64,000 nt of DNA, taken from contig OX637805.1 of the NCBI GenBank assembly GCA_951802425.1, positions 1-64,000 of the forward strand, in the 5' to 3' direction. Made by a program: the position numbers and the translations under genes. Below, piece after piece: positions 10,998 to 21,852 of the stretch (its first letter is position 1; each line of letters starts with the position of its first letter). The DNA comes from Clavaria fumosa. Its lineage: Eukaryota; Basidiomycota; Agaricomycetes; Agaricales; Clavariaceae. The notes beneath the pieces were generated by a model. It made no database searches. It saw only the letters and a program-made list of their open reading frames with translations, and was not told where the DNA came from.

Positions 10998-12589
10998 CTA
11001 AGAAACGCGAAATTAATTCATTCCACACTTGTGATCATTGACTTACCCTCCTTTTCCTTCTCCAATTCCTTCACCTCACGGCGTGCCTCTCTCAACTTGG
11101 TTTCCTGGTCTGAGTAAACAAAGGAAATCAATTTGTAATGCAGTAAAACCAAATGATTACTTACCTTCCCACTCCCCGTGGAGTGCCTCAAACTCCCTCT
11201 CCGCCCCCTCCGCCTGCACTGTCAATTCTGTGACTTCCGCATCCACAATTTTGGATGTGGGCACCTTCGATGATTTCTCCCGCACTCCTTGCCTTTCCCT
11301 ATGAACCCGTGAGTTCAGTAAAACCGTGAATCAGTAAAGAAACACTAAAACTCACCTTTTGCGCTTTTCCGCGCCTCCTCCAACTTGTGTTTTACCACCA
11401 CCAACTCTCCCTCTAACTCTCCCTCCCTGTTGGACCTTTCCACCCACAACATCTTCCTCGAGGGTTCCGCGACCTGCTGCCTCAACGTCGCGAGTTCCCT
11501 CTCCATCTCCTCCCTTGTTCCGGACTCTTGTGAAGAGGTCACCGCCTTCATCCGTGCCATCGTCGTGACCTGCTTCAATCTCTTCACCTCCTCCTCACTC
11601 TTCTTCAGCCTTCCTTCCAACCAGTGCTCCTTCGTCGCCCTTACGTCCAACCACCCTTGAAGGATCTTGACTTCTTCCTCACAGTCCATCACCTTCCGAA
11701 GCAACCGCCCCTTCTCTCCCGGGATTGTCAGAATCCATGCCTTCTCCGCACAAACTTTCACGACATTTGTTAGACGCACCGGCGTGTCTTCCTCTGCCTC
11801 CGTCTCTGTTTCTGGTACGTCCGCAACTCACCTCCCCGACATTGAAGGACCCGGCATCGGCGACCACAACCTTACCCTCACTCGTTTTCCGTGCCCTGTT
11901 CGTGTCAGGGTCTCTGGAATCGATAGGGTGGGAAGTTTTCTCCCCACTCGGCTTGCAACCTTGGGCGCCCCCATGCCCACCGTTTCCGGTCCGTCAATGC
12001 GCTTCAACACCTCGTCCACCTGCATGTCATCCCACCCAAGCTGAGCCTTGATGTGCCACCAACGAAAATCTTGGACCCACGAACATTTTCCGTGGTCCTC
12101 CACGCACTGACGACATCTACTGGCAGCACTGCACTCGCACTGCCGGCTCTTCGCAACGCAATTGTCGCAATCCTGTAACACAACCATTAGAGAGGAATTG
12201 GAATGAGAATTATTACTACGCACCTCACACTCTACCTCATTCCAGTCCTTGTTCTCTTTTGCTGACCTGATTTTCTTCCATAATTTCAAGAAGTCTACGG
12301 GAGAGGGGTCAGTCCCGCCTGTAACGTTCTCCATTGACCCACTAGGGCCTACGACGACATCCCTTGCCTTGTTGGGACTCGCAACCTTGCTCCTCCTTTT
12401 GTGCCTCGCGACTTCTTCTCGAGAATGCACACATTGCGCCTGTTCGGCCTTTTGATGGGCCAGCGTGTCTTCTAGGATCCCCAAGTCGATCCCAGGCTCC
12501 ATTGCATTGTAAATCTGCATTTCGCATGCAACCTCATTTTGGTTCTTGCCGGTTTCAGGCTCGTGCTGTTTGATGAAAGAGGACACCAT
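10998..12589 (-). CDS. Spliced antisense gene with Zn2Cys6-like cluster and coiled coil (3' end missing)
   Basis: Read on the minus strand from ATG at 12589 (context ACCATGG). I predict exons 12589-12224, 12172-11356, 11298-11165, 11109-11047 and the start of a fifth near 10997; the four introns (12173-12223, 11299-11355, 11110-11164, 10998-11046) all have GT..AG ends and are 49-57 nt. Removing the first joins the frame to CDNCVAKSRQC and CRQCVEDHGKC, i.e. C-X2-C-X6-C-X7-C-X2-C-X6-C, the spacing of the fungal Zn2Cys6 cluster. Acidic/basic heptad-rich segments follow ('EEEVKRLKQV', 'MERELATLRQQVAEP', 'EAEGAEREFEAL'-type), so coiled coil is likely. One in-frame TGA lies at 11828-11830. Basic residues typical of Gal4-type fingers are few, so DNA binding is unproven. 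The gene breaks off at the repeat at 10985. The alternative is a host gene that happens to abut an LTR; the matching arrangement in Gypsy-IV argues against it. Confidence 0.65.
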
Positions 12590-12690
12590 GGTGGTTGGAC
12601 TTAGAGAAATTTTTTGGGTGTCGTGACTTGATCAACAAACATCGCACTGACTAATCATCACGTGACCTCCACTCTTGCAGGGCTTGAGGC

Positions 12691-12705
12691 TTGAAGGGGG
12701 GGTAA
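12691..12705 (+). promoter_or_regulatory. Polypurine tract of Gypsy-I
   Basis: TTGAAGGGGGGGTAA immediately before the LTR start TGTCAGG; the expected primer site for plus-strand DNA synthesis. Confidence 0.8.
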
Positions 12706-14194
12706 TGTCAGGACCCATTCATTTTTCCTCTAACCAAGCTGACTCTACCAACATCTACAAGCCTCCCGACGACCCTCTACAACCTCACGAGCCCTTCTAC
12801 ATACTTCCAGAACCCGCTGTCTCCTTCCGGAAGCCTCTCCAACCTCCCCCGCACTCACATGACACTCGCGACCACCATGCTGTACTTGCGACACTTCCTA
12901 CTACTTCACTCTACATGTATACTCCGCCCGGACCCACTAATCTTATGCACAACATGTCGTTGCATGTCTACTTCCACCAGCACATGACTTGGCACAGCAC
13001 CCCTGGCGCTACCACCAGCGCCAATACGATAACAGTGTTATGGCCATTACCTGCGTTACATGCATTACCCATGTGACTTCCCACCCAAAGTCACCTGCGT
13101 CACCTGTGTCACTAACGTCACCCATGTGACCACTCTTATGACCTCGCAACCTTAACACTCAAATGCGCCACCAATGGTCAGCTTTATTATTACTTCAAAT
13201 ATGCATCCCTTCTTCTTCTCAGTCACCTATAACTATGTTACTTATGATCCGAGAATCCCTCCGTAGTTACAGCAACATATATACTTATTTAACTAGGTCG
13301 CGACCCATGACAGGTCATCTTCGCGACCTTACCTATGCATACCTAACCCCTCGTGACCTTAGTAGAGCATGCGCCTAGTCACTTTATGACTAAACATACC
13401 CCGTACTACTATAGTCTCATCACCTGGCAACTTCTGTACTTTTCCTTTTCTATTATACTCTCTGTACGTATGTATATAAGGTCTTGCATGTACTTATGGT
13501 ACTCTAGACTTGATATTGACGCACATTGGTTTAAGCTTGAGGCTATTATGCCCTTTGAGCTTGGAACCACCACGATTGATAGGTCTTGTCTCACTTGGTG
13601 ACCTCAATATTGCCAAGACACTCCTGCTTCACTCTGATTCATCCTCTGTGCTCGTATAAACTCACGCACCTAAGTATTCTCTTCATTTCATCTTGGTACT
13701 GATCTTTTGAACCCTACAGGTTCTCCCGTCGGTTGGCAAAGTTATTGCCTTCACCGACACACTTCCTAACCTCGTCACGACTACCCGTGACCCTCCTAGC
13801 ATTGTCCTTTTTCCTTCACCTCGTCTTTTCCTCTCTTACGCCTCGTCGGTCGATCTCTCGACCTTCTCAGCATTATCAGTTTCTCCCACCTTGTCTATTC
13901 CTTTCTTCATGCTTCGTCGGTCGACTTCGCAACCCTTTCAGCATTACTCATTTCTCTCCTCGTCAATTTCCTACTTTACACTTCATCTACCAACTTCGTG
14001 ACTTTCCAAACAATGTCTTCTCTTTCTATACTTGTCTTCCTTCGCTCTTACATCTTCTCAGATGTCTTTGCGACCTTCCGGGACTGAGCATTCTCGACTG
14101 TGCTCAACAGTTGATTGGTCTTAGCGAGTTTCCAGCATAGGTCACCAACAAGTCAATCTCTGGCACTACTATTGAGACGAGACAGGCCCTAACA
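12706..14194 (+). repeat. 3' LTR of Gypsy-I, 1489 bp
   Basis: TGTCAGGACCCATTC to GACAGGCCCTAACA, alignable with the solo LTR at 4022-5566 but retaining many more CpG sites. Confidence 0.92.
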
Positions 14195-16219
14195 AATTGC
14201 TGCTATGGCGTATTCCAACCTGTCCGTCTCTATGACAGTGGGGTTTTCTGAGTCGTAATGTGCAAGGACCAGAGCAGATGTACATACCGACTTCAAGTGG
14301 TCAAATGCCGCTTGGCAATCCGTTGTCCAGTCAAAGCAGAGCCCTTTCTGCATGAGGTTATTGAATGGTCGGGTTATTCTCAAGTAGCCATGGATGAATC
14401 GTTGGTAGAAATTCATGAAACCTAAGAAGGACTGTGTTTCTTTAACATTAGTAGGCGATGGCCAGTTTAAGATGGCATCAATTTTTGTTGAGTCCATAGA
14501 AATTCCACTAGGAGAAACAATAAAACCCAAATATTCCATGGAATCAAGGTGGAAACTCGATTTCATTGGGTTTGCATGAAGTTGATTGTCGTGGAGCCGC
14601 TGTAGAACACAGCAGATGTGACCCTCATGCACCATCGTGTTGTCGGAATAAATTAAAATATCATCAAGATAGACAACCACGAAGGAGTTGACCATGTTGG
14701 CGAAGATGTCGTTCATGAACCGCTGGAACATTGCCAGAGCATTGGTTAGCCCAAATGGCATCACCAAGTACTCAAAGGCACTGTATTGGGTGCGGAAGGC
14801 AGTTTTCCACTTGTCACTGTCCTTGATGCGGATGTTGTTGTATCCGGCATGGAGGTTGATTTTTGAGTAGATCCATGCACCCCATAAGCAGTCGAGCATA
14901 TTGTTTATTAGTGGGATTGGGTAGCGGTTTTTGATCATCACCCTGTTTAAACCTCGGTAGTCAACACAAAGACAGAGTGAACTGTCCTTCTTTTTTGCAA
15001 ATACAACGGGGGCTCCCATGGGGGATTCAGAAGGGTGGATAAATCCCTTCTGGAGCATGTCATCAATATAGTCATGCAAAACCTTTAATTCCAGCTCAGA
15101 CATGTTATACAGCAGACCCCAAGGGGCTTTGGTGTCTGGTTCAAGTTGTATCGCATGATCGTAAGTTCGGTGGGGTGGAAGGGTGCGGGCCTCTTCCTTG
15201 GAGAAGACATTGGTAAAGTCTGCGTATTGAGGTGGTAGGTTTGCCCTTGCTTCTGGGGGTTCAGAATTGATTAGTGCAGCATTAGCTTGGAGCGAGTCTT
15301 CAGGTGCAGGGAAAAAATGATAAACAGCATGCAGAATTATATCCTCACCCACTAGATGGTTGGTGAAGTGGGTGGGATCCAAAATTCGAATTTCGATAGG
15401 TGCTGGTTTGGGCAACAGGGCAGCAGAATTTTCCTGTGACCCTGTTCTGTGTAAATTCGTGTTGGGTAAAGTTTTATCAGCAGCAACAACAGTGGGAAAA
15501 GGTGGCAAAGGCTCCTCGGGTAGGTTTGCCCAGTCCCATGTGGTGGAGTTCAAAGTTCCCGACATAGCAGAATTGCTATCAGGCGCGGTGGGGTTCAACT
15601 CTGACAGTGGATTTCCAGTGGTCCCCGTGGGTAGTCCTGGGCTCAGTGTTGACCAGTCCTTAGGAGCGAGCTCCTTCAGGACCCTGAGTTCATCAGTGGT
15701 TGGGTCATGAGACCCTGCAGGCCTTGCTGCATCGGTGGCCACAGTGGGCAAGGGCTTCATCATCAGTGGTCAGGTATCGGAATTGCGGAATTGTATCGAG
15801 AGGGTTGGTCAATCGATGTCTGGGTTGTGTTTCCAAAGCCATGACAGTCCGAGTATGACCTTCACATCCGAATGGAGTTGGGTAACATAGAAATGTTCAG
15901 TGTGCATTGTGCTGTCCTCAAAGCAGAATTGTTGGTCGGTCACTTGGGTGATCAGTCCTGCGATGGACCCGTCAAATAGCCTAAGTTGTATAGGGTGGGT
16001 TAGTGTTGAATGGAATTTCAAAGGTGTAAAGTCGGGCAAAATGAAACATTCGGTAGCTCCACAATCTACAAGTGTGGGTACAGGGGTATTGCTAATTTGC
16101 AGAATAACAACGGAAATCAAAAAGGCAGCAGAAGAAATAGATGACAGAACCGTGTATAAGGGGAGTTCATCCATGGTACAGGTATCAGTATTGGTATCTA
16201 TGGCAATATCGCAACTCAA
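14195..16219 (-). pseudogene. pol: Gypsy-II protease-reverse transcriptase (copy a)
   Basis: One minus-strand frame from 16219 to 14195. The aspartic protease motif is 'LVDCGATECFI' (D-C-G-A instead of the usual D-S-G-A). The reverse transcriptase follows with 'CVDYRGLN', 'MPFGLTNA' and the catalytic 'YLDD' (around 14660), then 'FLGFMNFYQRFI' in the connection region. RNase H starts but its D-A-S motif reads D-R-L and the gene is cut at 14195. Two in-frame TGA codons (15809-15811 and 15770-15772) separate protease from reverse transcriptase; both are also present in copy b. Integrase is absent. Confidence 0.9.
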
Positions 16220-16227
16220 GAATCTCC

Positions 16228-17627
16228 CTACATGCCTTGAGATGCTGGAGCATTTCCCAACTTGTCACTGGCCAAGGGCTCAGCTGCGGTCATGGTAAAT
16301 GTGAGGGTGGCACAGGCAGCAGACTTGCAGTTAGCGGGGATCAACAGGCATGTATTTGAGAACTGCCCTTGACCCATGCAATATAAGCAAAGTCCAGCGG
16401 CCCAGTGGAGAATGGTCTGCAAGGTGTGGATTTCTCCATCTTTCCCTCCTTCGGCTTCGTTACAGGGGTTGAGGCAGGTTTGGCCAGAGCGGATGTCATG
16501 ATGGGGTTGGTTACTGGAATGGGCGCAGGGCGGTTCGAGGATTGGTTGTTGGTGGGTTTCACATTGCGGTCTTTCATCGGGTTTGACAAATTTCCGCACG
16601 ATGAGTCGCCGGGTCACTTTCTGTATTGGACAGATGTCGGAAAGCGGCCTTGTTCTTCCTCACATTGCCAGTACTGCTGCTCGAAGGCCAAAGCTTGTTG
16701 ACAGAGTCCAGTGAACTCCTGCTCTCGACTCGTGTATTGAAACTGGTCTTTGATGCAGTTGGTGAGCCCCTGGTAAAAGGCCTTGGCGAGCACGGTGTCA
16801 TTGTATCCAGTGTAGGGTGCGTGCGAATTGAAGGTGACGATGTATTCTGTGATGCGGGAATTGTTGGGCATCTTCAAATTATGCAACACGCTCTTCGAAG
16901 TCATATGTGGGGGGGGGTTTCTGAATACCAGAAATAATTCCATGGTGAAGTTATCCCAATTGTCCAACATTGTGGGGGGCGGTTGCTGGACAAGGTATGG
17001 CATCCACCAGGTATTCGCTTGATCTTGGAGATACGACGTGGCGAATAGAACATGATCCCGATCAGTAGCGAATTTCCGTGGCTTCCCCAGAAACCATGTA
17101 ATGCACTGCAAGATGAACATTGTTAGCCATGCTGGGTCCTTACCTGTGAAGACATCGGGCTCCTTGAGTTTGGGGCCGTCGTCTCCAGGTGCCAGGTAGT
17201 AGATGTAGTATGGCAGACTGGTGGGCGGATTTCCGATGGGTACCACAGGAGGTACCGCCAGTGGAATTCCTTGCGGAATCCCTGGAATCTCGAAAGGTCA
17301 TGGCAGCAACTGTGGCGGGAGGCTTGGGGTTGGCAGCAGCAGACATCGTGACCCTCATGCTGAGGATGGTGGGTTGACACTGGGTATCGGAAAAGGAAGC
17401 ACTGGTAGCACTCCAGAGTAGTTAGTTGTGAGTAGGGATAGTGGGGGTAGTACTGGTGTAAGTGTATTTCTCAACACAAGAGCAGGGACTGAGGGTCGAG
17501 GCAGTGGAGTAGGGCTTGGAGGCATTGTGGGTGGAGCGGGAGGATACAGGGTTACTGGGACCAAGGGGTTGGAGCTCCCTGAGGAAACCAAACCTGGTCC
17601 GAGCATCATCCCTAACGAAGCGGACAC
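16228..17627 (-). pseudogene. gag: Gypsy-II gag (copy a)
   Basis: Minus-strand gag of about 440 residues. A proline-rich N-terminus leads to the retrotransposon-gag core ('LKEPDVFTGKDPAWLTMF', 'WFLGKPRKFATDRDHVLFA', 'FYQGLTNCIKDQ') and a CCHC knuckle written CLYCMGQGQFSNTC, where the usual His is Gln in this copy (His in copy b). Lesions: TGA at 17355-17357 (shared with copy b), TGA at 17298-17300 and at 16614-16616 (copy b keeps CGA at both), and a -1 frame change before the knuckle shared by both copies. The region upstream of 17627 is shorter than in copy b by about 680 bp. Confidence 0.88.
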
Positions 17628-17883
17628 AGAGGCCGGGGTCTGGGGACCCGAAGGTTGTTGGTCGGGTGACCACCCTGCAAGTCCTAAACTGACTCCACTT
17701 GTTTCCCAAGTTTCCCGATGTCAGCTGAACAATGGCAAAGCATGCGTAGTATGTTGGAATTTCGACCCACACATGGTATTGCTGATTGTCGATTTGGGAC
17801 AGCAGTCGGGCGGCGGAATTACATTGGGAGTAGTCATGGTGTGTGCGGGTGTGTCGGGCGGCCCATAGTGGGGTGTGTTGGGT

Positions 17884-19084
17884 TGTGACACCTGCCTGAT
17901 ATGTAAGCCTACCAAATTCTCCTTAATTTAGAGTCCTTAAATGGTATGTTAGGATTACTAGTTAAGGAGCTATGTTGAATCTTTCCAAATGTAGTAGATA
18001 TGCAAATTTGAGTATAAATAGCTGACAGAACCTCACGTTGCAGGCATAATTACATACCCACTTATCGATTACACCATCCCCCAAGAGGATTAAGCCTATG
18101 TCTAGCCCAGCAAGGAGCTAAGGACAAATTTAGTTAAACTAAGGACTAAATCTAGTTGAACTAAATCTAGTAATTGCTGACTAAGGACTTAGTCTGGTCA
18201 AGTGATCTGGGTACCCAAGGGTACCCAGGCTTTGATTGAGCCGCCCTATGCCGACTCCCTCGGCGTGGTAAGTATTGAGCAAGTTACAGATATCTTGGTA
18301 TAGGGTACAAGCTGTTCTACTGTACAATGTACCAGTGTATTCATCAGAGTAAGTAGTGAATAGCTAGCCAAGTACTGAGAATTAGGTGGAGGTTTATAGA
18401 GGTAGAATGGTCTACAAGACCAGGAGAATCCCATGAACTCTGTAGCTTGTTTTTCCCGTTTCTGGTTAGCTGCATATTTACTGATCTATTTTGACCTATT
18501 TTGACCTATCTACATTGATTTGGCTTAAGCGTACAATACCTATGGAGTGGTCAGTCATTGAGCCATAGTATCAACCTGTGGAGTGATACCAGGTTGAGGC
18601 AGACTATGGGGGTCAATGGCTAAGCCCATGGGATGTTGTGACTTAGGTTACTAACTAATAATAATATCTGCCCAAAACAATGCCTTGCTAGCAGTGTTGG
18701 TTTCAATACTGTTAGCAGGAAGGTATGGAACTGGAGGGTCTACTAGTCCTGTAGGCCAACTGCATAAGGAATTGAGGACCTGTCTGAGTCATCCTGATTC
18801 TCAGTGACTCATTTCTGACTGCACCCAGTACCAGATCCATAACAGATGTGCAATGGGGTTCAGGTGGTAGGTATGCATAAGGTGTGTTAGGGAAGGGCAT
18901 TGCAAGTACAGCCTGGTGGTTGTGAGTGTCATGTAAGAGCAGGGAAGGTCGGAGAGGCTTCTGGAAGGGGACTGCAGGTTCCAGAAGTGTGTAAAGGGGC
19001 TCGCAAGGTTGTAGAAGGCTGTTGGGAGGTTCATAAGTGTCAGTAGAGTCTGCTTGGGTAAGGGAAAATGAATGGGTCCTGACA
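17884..19084 (-). repeat. 5' LTR of Gypsy-II copy a, 1201 bp
   Basis: On the minus strand it starts TGTCAGGACCCATTC (19084) and ends GGCAGGTGTCACA (17884). Copy b has a 288-bp internal deletion relative to it, between CAATG microhomologies at 18325 and 18613. Confidence 0.8.
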
Positions 19085-19370
19085 GGCCACTCACATATAT
19101 ATACTGTGTCACAACTGTACAGAGGGGTGGATCCCTCTACATAGAACTACTAGCTCAATATACCATTGAGTCCAGTTCATTTGAGGGATAGAAAGTATTA
19201 CACCTGTGAAGGACAAGGGACCATTACAGTCATAAGAAAAGAAGCCTGAACCCCACTCTCAGTCACCTTCACCCCTCACCTTCACCTTCATGAACACTCT
19301 TACTCACCCTCACCCACCCCATTTACTCTGTCACTCTCACAATCATCTTCACTCTCACCCTGGCTCACAC
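19085..19370. repeat. Flank unit a, left part (interrupted by Gypsy-III)
   Basis: Sequence continuing from the Gypsy-II LTR, with a block (19100-19200) similar in opposite orientation to 60318-60430. It contains CACCTTCACCCTC-type simple repeats. It resumes at 25951 after Gypsy-III. The same unit occurs at 31372-31474 plus 39180-40230 (b) and 41610-42660 (c). Confidence 0.85.
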
Positions 19371-19930
19371 TGTCAGGATCCGTTACATAAGCCGCCGTCA
19401 CTGAATCCACAACGTGCTAGGGACTAGTTACAAGGGCCGAGTATGGGACCACGTGACCCTCCGCAACCTTTGGAGTCACCTGCGACCATGCGCCGACACC
19501 TATGAGCTCCCGATAAGCGCCGCCACGTGCCCACGCCCACGTTCCTCGACCTTTTCCCACACTTTGCAATTTGTGATGGAGGCGGATCAGCAATAATCCC
19601 TCTGACAGCTCCCATCAAGTAATCTACCCTAATCGGGACTAATCCAGGCCCCTCCACGGCCAGCCAAGCCCATGCTAAGCATTTCTCTTGTCATTTTCCC
19701 CTTATCCGTCCCTTGCCGCTACCTTCTGTATTTGGTATCCCCTTTTCCCTATACTGCCTCCCCTATTCTGCGCAACTCAGTGCGCATAGCCTCATTCCCC
19801 TTTTTATGACTCATCCCCTACACAGCCCCCTTTCCCCAGTATATATAGTACCTTTGTAATGTGTGTAGTTCCCTACATTGAAATCAAGCTTCTTTCCCCT
19901 TCTTGCTTCTGTGAGGGACTCGGACTGACA
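19371..19930 (+). repeat. 5' LTR of Gypsy-III
   Basis: 560 bp, TGTCAGGATCC to GGACTGACA, TATA-like TATATATA at 19840-19847 (25860-25867 in the 3' LTR). It differs from the 3' LTR at 17 positions, all at CpG dinucleotides or their TpG/CpA products. Confidence 0.95.
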
Positions 19931-19949
19931 CAATTTCAATGTCCACCCC

Positions 19950-20600
19950 TTGCTACCTCAACCCTGTCAACCCCCGGTCGGCCTAGCTTTCTCCCTACCC
20001 CCTGCCTGTCGTGTGCAACAGAACGACAAGAGAGTCATCCTGGCGTACCCGATGCGTAACGAAGACATAATAGACGAGTGGCTCATCATGGTCCTAGATT
20101 TTGGTGAGGACGAATATTGGGCCCGATACTTTGACACCCGCATAAGAACAGAGTTCTACCCGGACACCCCGATGGAATCCGACGTATCGGAGATGGAAGC
20201 TGCAGTACTGAGACTGCGAGAGCTACGCCCTTTCAAACTGTGGATTATTGAGGAGGAGAGATGACTTGCCCCCTATTTCGCAAGGTTGTACGCACAGGAA
20301 CAGAGTTGACGACAAGAGAGATTGAGAGAGGCACTGAGAGCTGCCCTACCAGATTCCGCGACCTCAGGCATGAGATCGCCCATACACAGCACTATTGACA
20401 TTAACCTCGACGACCTTGAGGACTACGTGAACAGCGACAATGACGAGTCGATGAACGAACCCACGCACATTTCCGTGGCGATCCAGACAGAGCTTAGCCT
20501 CATCGGAATCGAACAATTCCTCATCCATGAGTACCGACCCCTCGCCTTCATCTGTCGTCCCATCAACCCCATCCCCCCCAGCACCACCAGTTCATACTGA
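19950..20600 (+). pseudogene. Upstream ORF of Gypsy-III (ORF0)
   Basis: A frame of about 215 codons between the 5' LTR and gag, overlapping the gag start by 74 bp and lying in the same frame class as pol. It is acidic, with segments such as 'NEDIIDEWLIMVLDFGEDEY', 'VSEMEAAVLRLRELRPF', 'DINLDDLEDYVNSDNDESM'. I recognise no domain. Two in-frame TGA codons (20262-20264 and 20307-20309) interrupt it; both are compatible with CGA-to-TGA change. It could be an N-terminal extension of a structural protein, or a leader ORF; many Gypsy elements lack it. Confidence 0.55.
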
Positions 20601-21834
20601 GCCCCCTGTAGACTTCGTGAGTTTAGACGAGCGCCTAGCCCAGCCAGCACCGTCGCCACCACCACCACCACAATCACCTGCGACTCCAGAACTGGAACCG
20701 CGACCCCAACCCGCGAGTCCATTGCCGCCAGAACCCTCGCCGCCGCCCTTGCCCGCACCCGAAATGGCAGACGCTGTCCCCGCAGCCCCAATGCCGAGGC
20801 TGGACCTAGCCATTCCATCTTTTGATGGAAATAAGAAGAATTTCCAGACCTTCCTCAGGTCCCTCCGACTACAGTTCCTGGGAAACCAGGGGCTCTATGC
20901 CAGTGATCTGAACAAGATCCTGTTTGCGCTGAGTAAGATTACAGGAGAAGGATTTGCAGCAGAATGGGCGAACATGCAAGGTGATGAGATCCTAAATGCT
21001 GGAGTAGCTGGGACTTGGGAAGATTTCATCCTGGATCTGCATAGGGCCTTCGATGACCCTAACATCACGGCGACCACCCTAAATGACATCGCCAAGTTGA
21101 AACAGGGAGCGCTAGAAGCTGCGGAGTTTTTCGCTCTATTCGAGACATTGATGCGCAAGGCAGAGTTAGACCCGGTCGACAACTCGGATGTGTTAATCCA
21201 CTGGTTGGAGATGAACCTCAACCGGAGGCTGACCACGCGGGTCTACAATGTCAACCCCATGCCAGTCACCTACGCCCAGTGGAAGCAACTGGTCGAAATG
21301 TTGGATGCCCAACAGAGGAGGCTCGACGCCATTATATGCGAGCAAAACGCCAGCCGCCCCGCCCCTACCCAATTCCAGCAGTCGCAACCACTCCCTACGC
21401 CCCTGCGCTACCCGAACCCGAACCCACCGCGACCCGTGCCTCGCTTCCCCTCTGTTCCGCAGCAGCAGCAATGCACCCCTGCTCCGCAGATCATGCCCCG
21501 TCCCGCTGGTGCCAGTGACAGGATGATCGTGGACCAGACACGGGCTCCTGCGGCTGAACGTCGATGCTTCCGCTGTGGCCAGGTGGGTCACATCGCCCGA
21601 AACTGCCACCTCCCGGACTCACAACCCTATGTCCCGAGGCCGCAGGTTTGTGCGATGGTCCCTGGCCCAGTAGAGGTGGAAGAATACGAGAACGAACTCA
21701 CGCTACTCCGCGACAGGCTCGCGATATATGAGAGAGAGAGACAGATGGCTGGTGCCCCGCAGGCCCAGCAACAACAACAACAGCTCCCGCCGGCTCCCAC
21801 CCAGGAGCAGGGTTTTGGAGAAGAGACGCAGTGA
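20527..21834 (+). CDS. gag: Gypsy-III gag
   Basis: A 435-residue intact gag. The first about 90 residues are proline-rich; the retrotransposon-gag core runs from about residue 93 ('LDLAIPSFDGNKKNFQTFLR') through 'FILDLHRAFDDPN' and 'LKQGALEAAEFFALFETLMR'; a CCHC knuckle CFRCGQVGHIARNC lies at about 347-360; the tail has a short Gln run. ATG at 20527 is the first in frame with the domain. The stop TGA (21832-21834) sits inside the loop of a hairpin that belongs to the frameshift signal, and the pol frame is -1 relative to gag. The only Gypsy-III gene without nonsense codons. Confidence 0.93.
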   Translation: MSTDPSPSSVVPSTPSPPAPPVHTEPPVDFVSLDERLAQPAPSPPPPPQSPATPELEPRPQPASPLPPEPSPPPLPAPEMADAVPAAPMPRLDLAIPSFDGNKKNFQTFLRSLRLQFLGNQGLYASDLNKILFALSKITGEGFAAEWANMQGDEILNAGVAGTWEDFILDLHRAFDDPNITATTLNDIAKLKQGALEAAEFFALFETLMRKAELDPVDNSDVLIHWLEMNLNRRLTTRVYNVNPMPVTYAQWKQLVEMLDAQQRRLDAIICEQNASRPAPTQFQQSQPLPTPLRYPNPNPPRPVPRFPSVPQQQQCTPAPQIMPRPAGASDRMIVDQTRAPAAERRCFRCGQVGHIARNCHLPDSQPYVPRPQVCAMVPGPVEVEEYENELTLLRDRLAIYERERQMAGAPQAQQQQQQLPPAPTQEQGFGEETQ

Positions 21835-21852
21835 GTCCGAACTCGCGTCTCT
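21810..21852 (+). promoter_or_regulatory. -1 ribosomal frameshift signal, Gypsy-III gag/pol
   Basis: Slippery heptamer G GGT TTT at 21810-21816 in the gag frame (X XXY YYZ), 5-nt spacer (21817-21821), then a hairpin: AGAGACGC (21822-21829) pairs perfectly with GCGTCTCT (21845-21852), with an inner GAGT/ACTC stem (21833-21836 with 21841-21844) closing a CCGA tetraloop. After a -1 slip the frame is open straight into protease. Established rule: heptamer plus 5-9 nt spacer plus structure drives -1 frameshifting. Confidence 0.8.

Larger units (their letters stand above)
10986..14194 (+). mobile_element. Gypsy-I 3' fragment: antisense gene, polypurine tract and 3' LTR
   Basis: The 3' end of a Gypsy-I element whose gag and pol are missing. 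From left to right it holds an antisense gene (to 12589), a short spacer, a polypurine tract TTGAAGGGGGGG (about 12691-12702) and the LTR at 12706-14194. The right end abuts Gypsy-II pol. No target-site duplication can be tested because the 5' end is lost. Confidence 0.8.
14195..19084 (-). mobile_element. Gypsy-II copy a (3' truncated, inactive)
   Basis: Minus-strand Gypsy element: LTR 17884-19084, gag, protease and reverse transcriptase, broken off inside RNase H at 14195 where the Gypsy-I LTR begins. Its LTR starts (minus strand) TGTCAGGACCCATTCATTTT, so it is related to Gypsy-I. It shares several inactivating lesions with copy b at 26867-31371, so the two are copies of an already dead element. 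Confidence 0.88.

Noticed and set aside
11038..12051. Plus-strand frames across the Gypsy-I antisense gene as a retroelement protein
   Set aside because: Low-complexity Ser/Pro/Thr shadows; splice sites and the cysteine cluster are on the minus strand.
15360..15710. Plus-strand open frame across Gypsy-II pol, and similar frames at 16626-16937 and 28332-28607
   Set aside because: Shadows of the minus-strand gag-pol genes; no domain.
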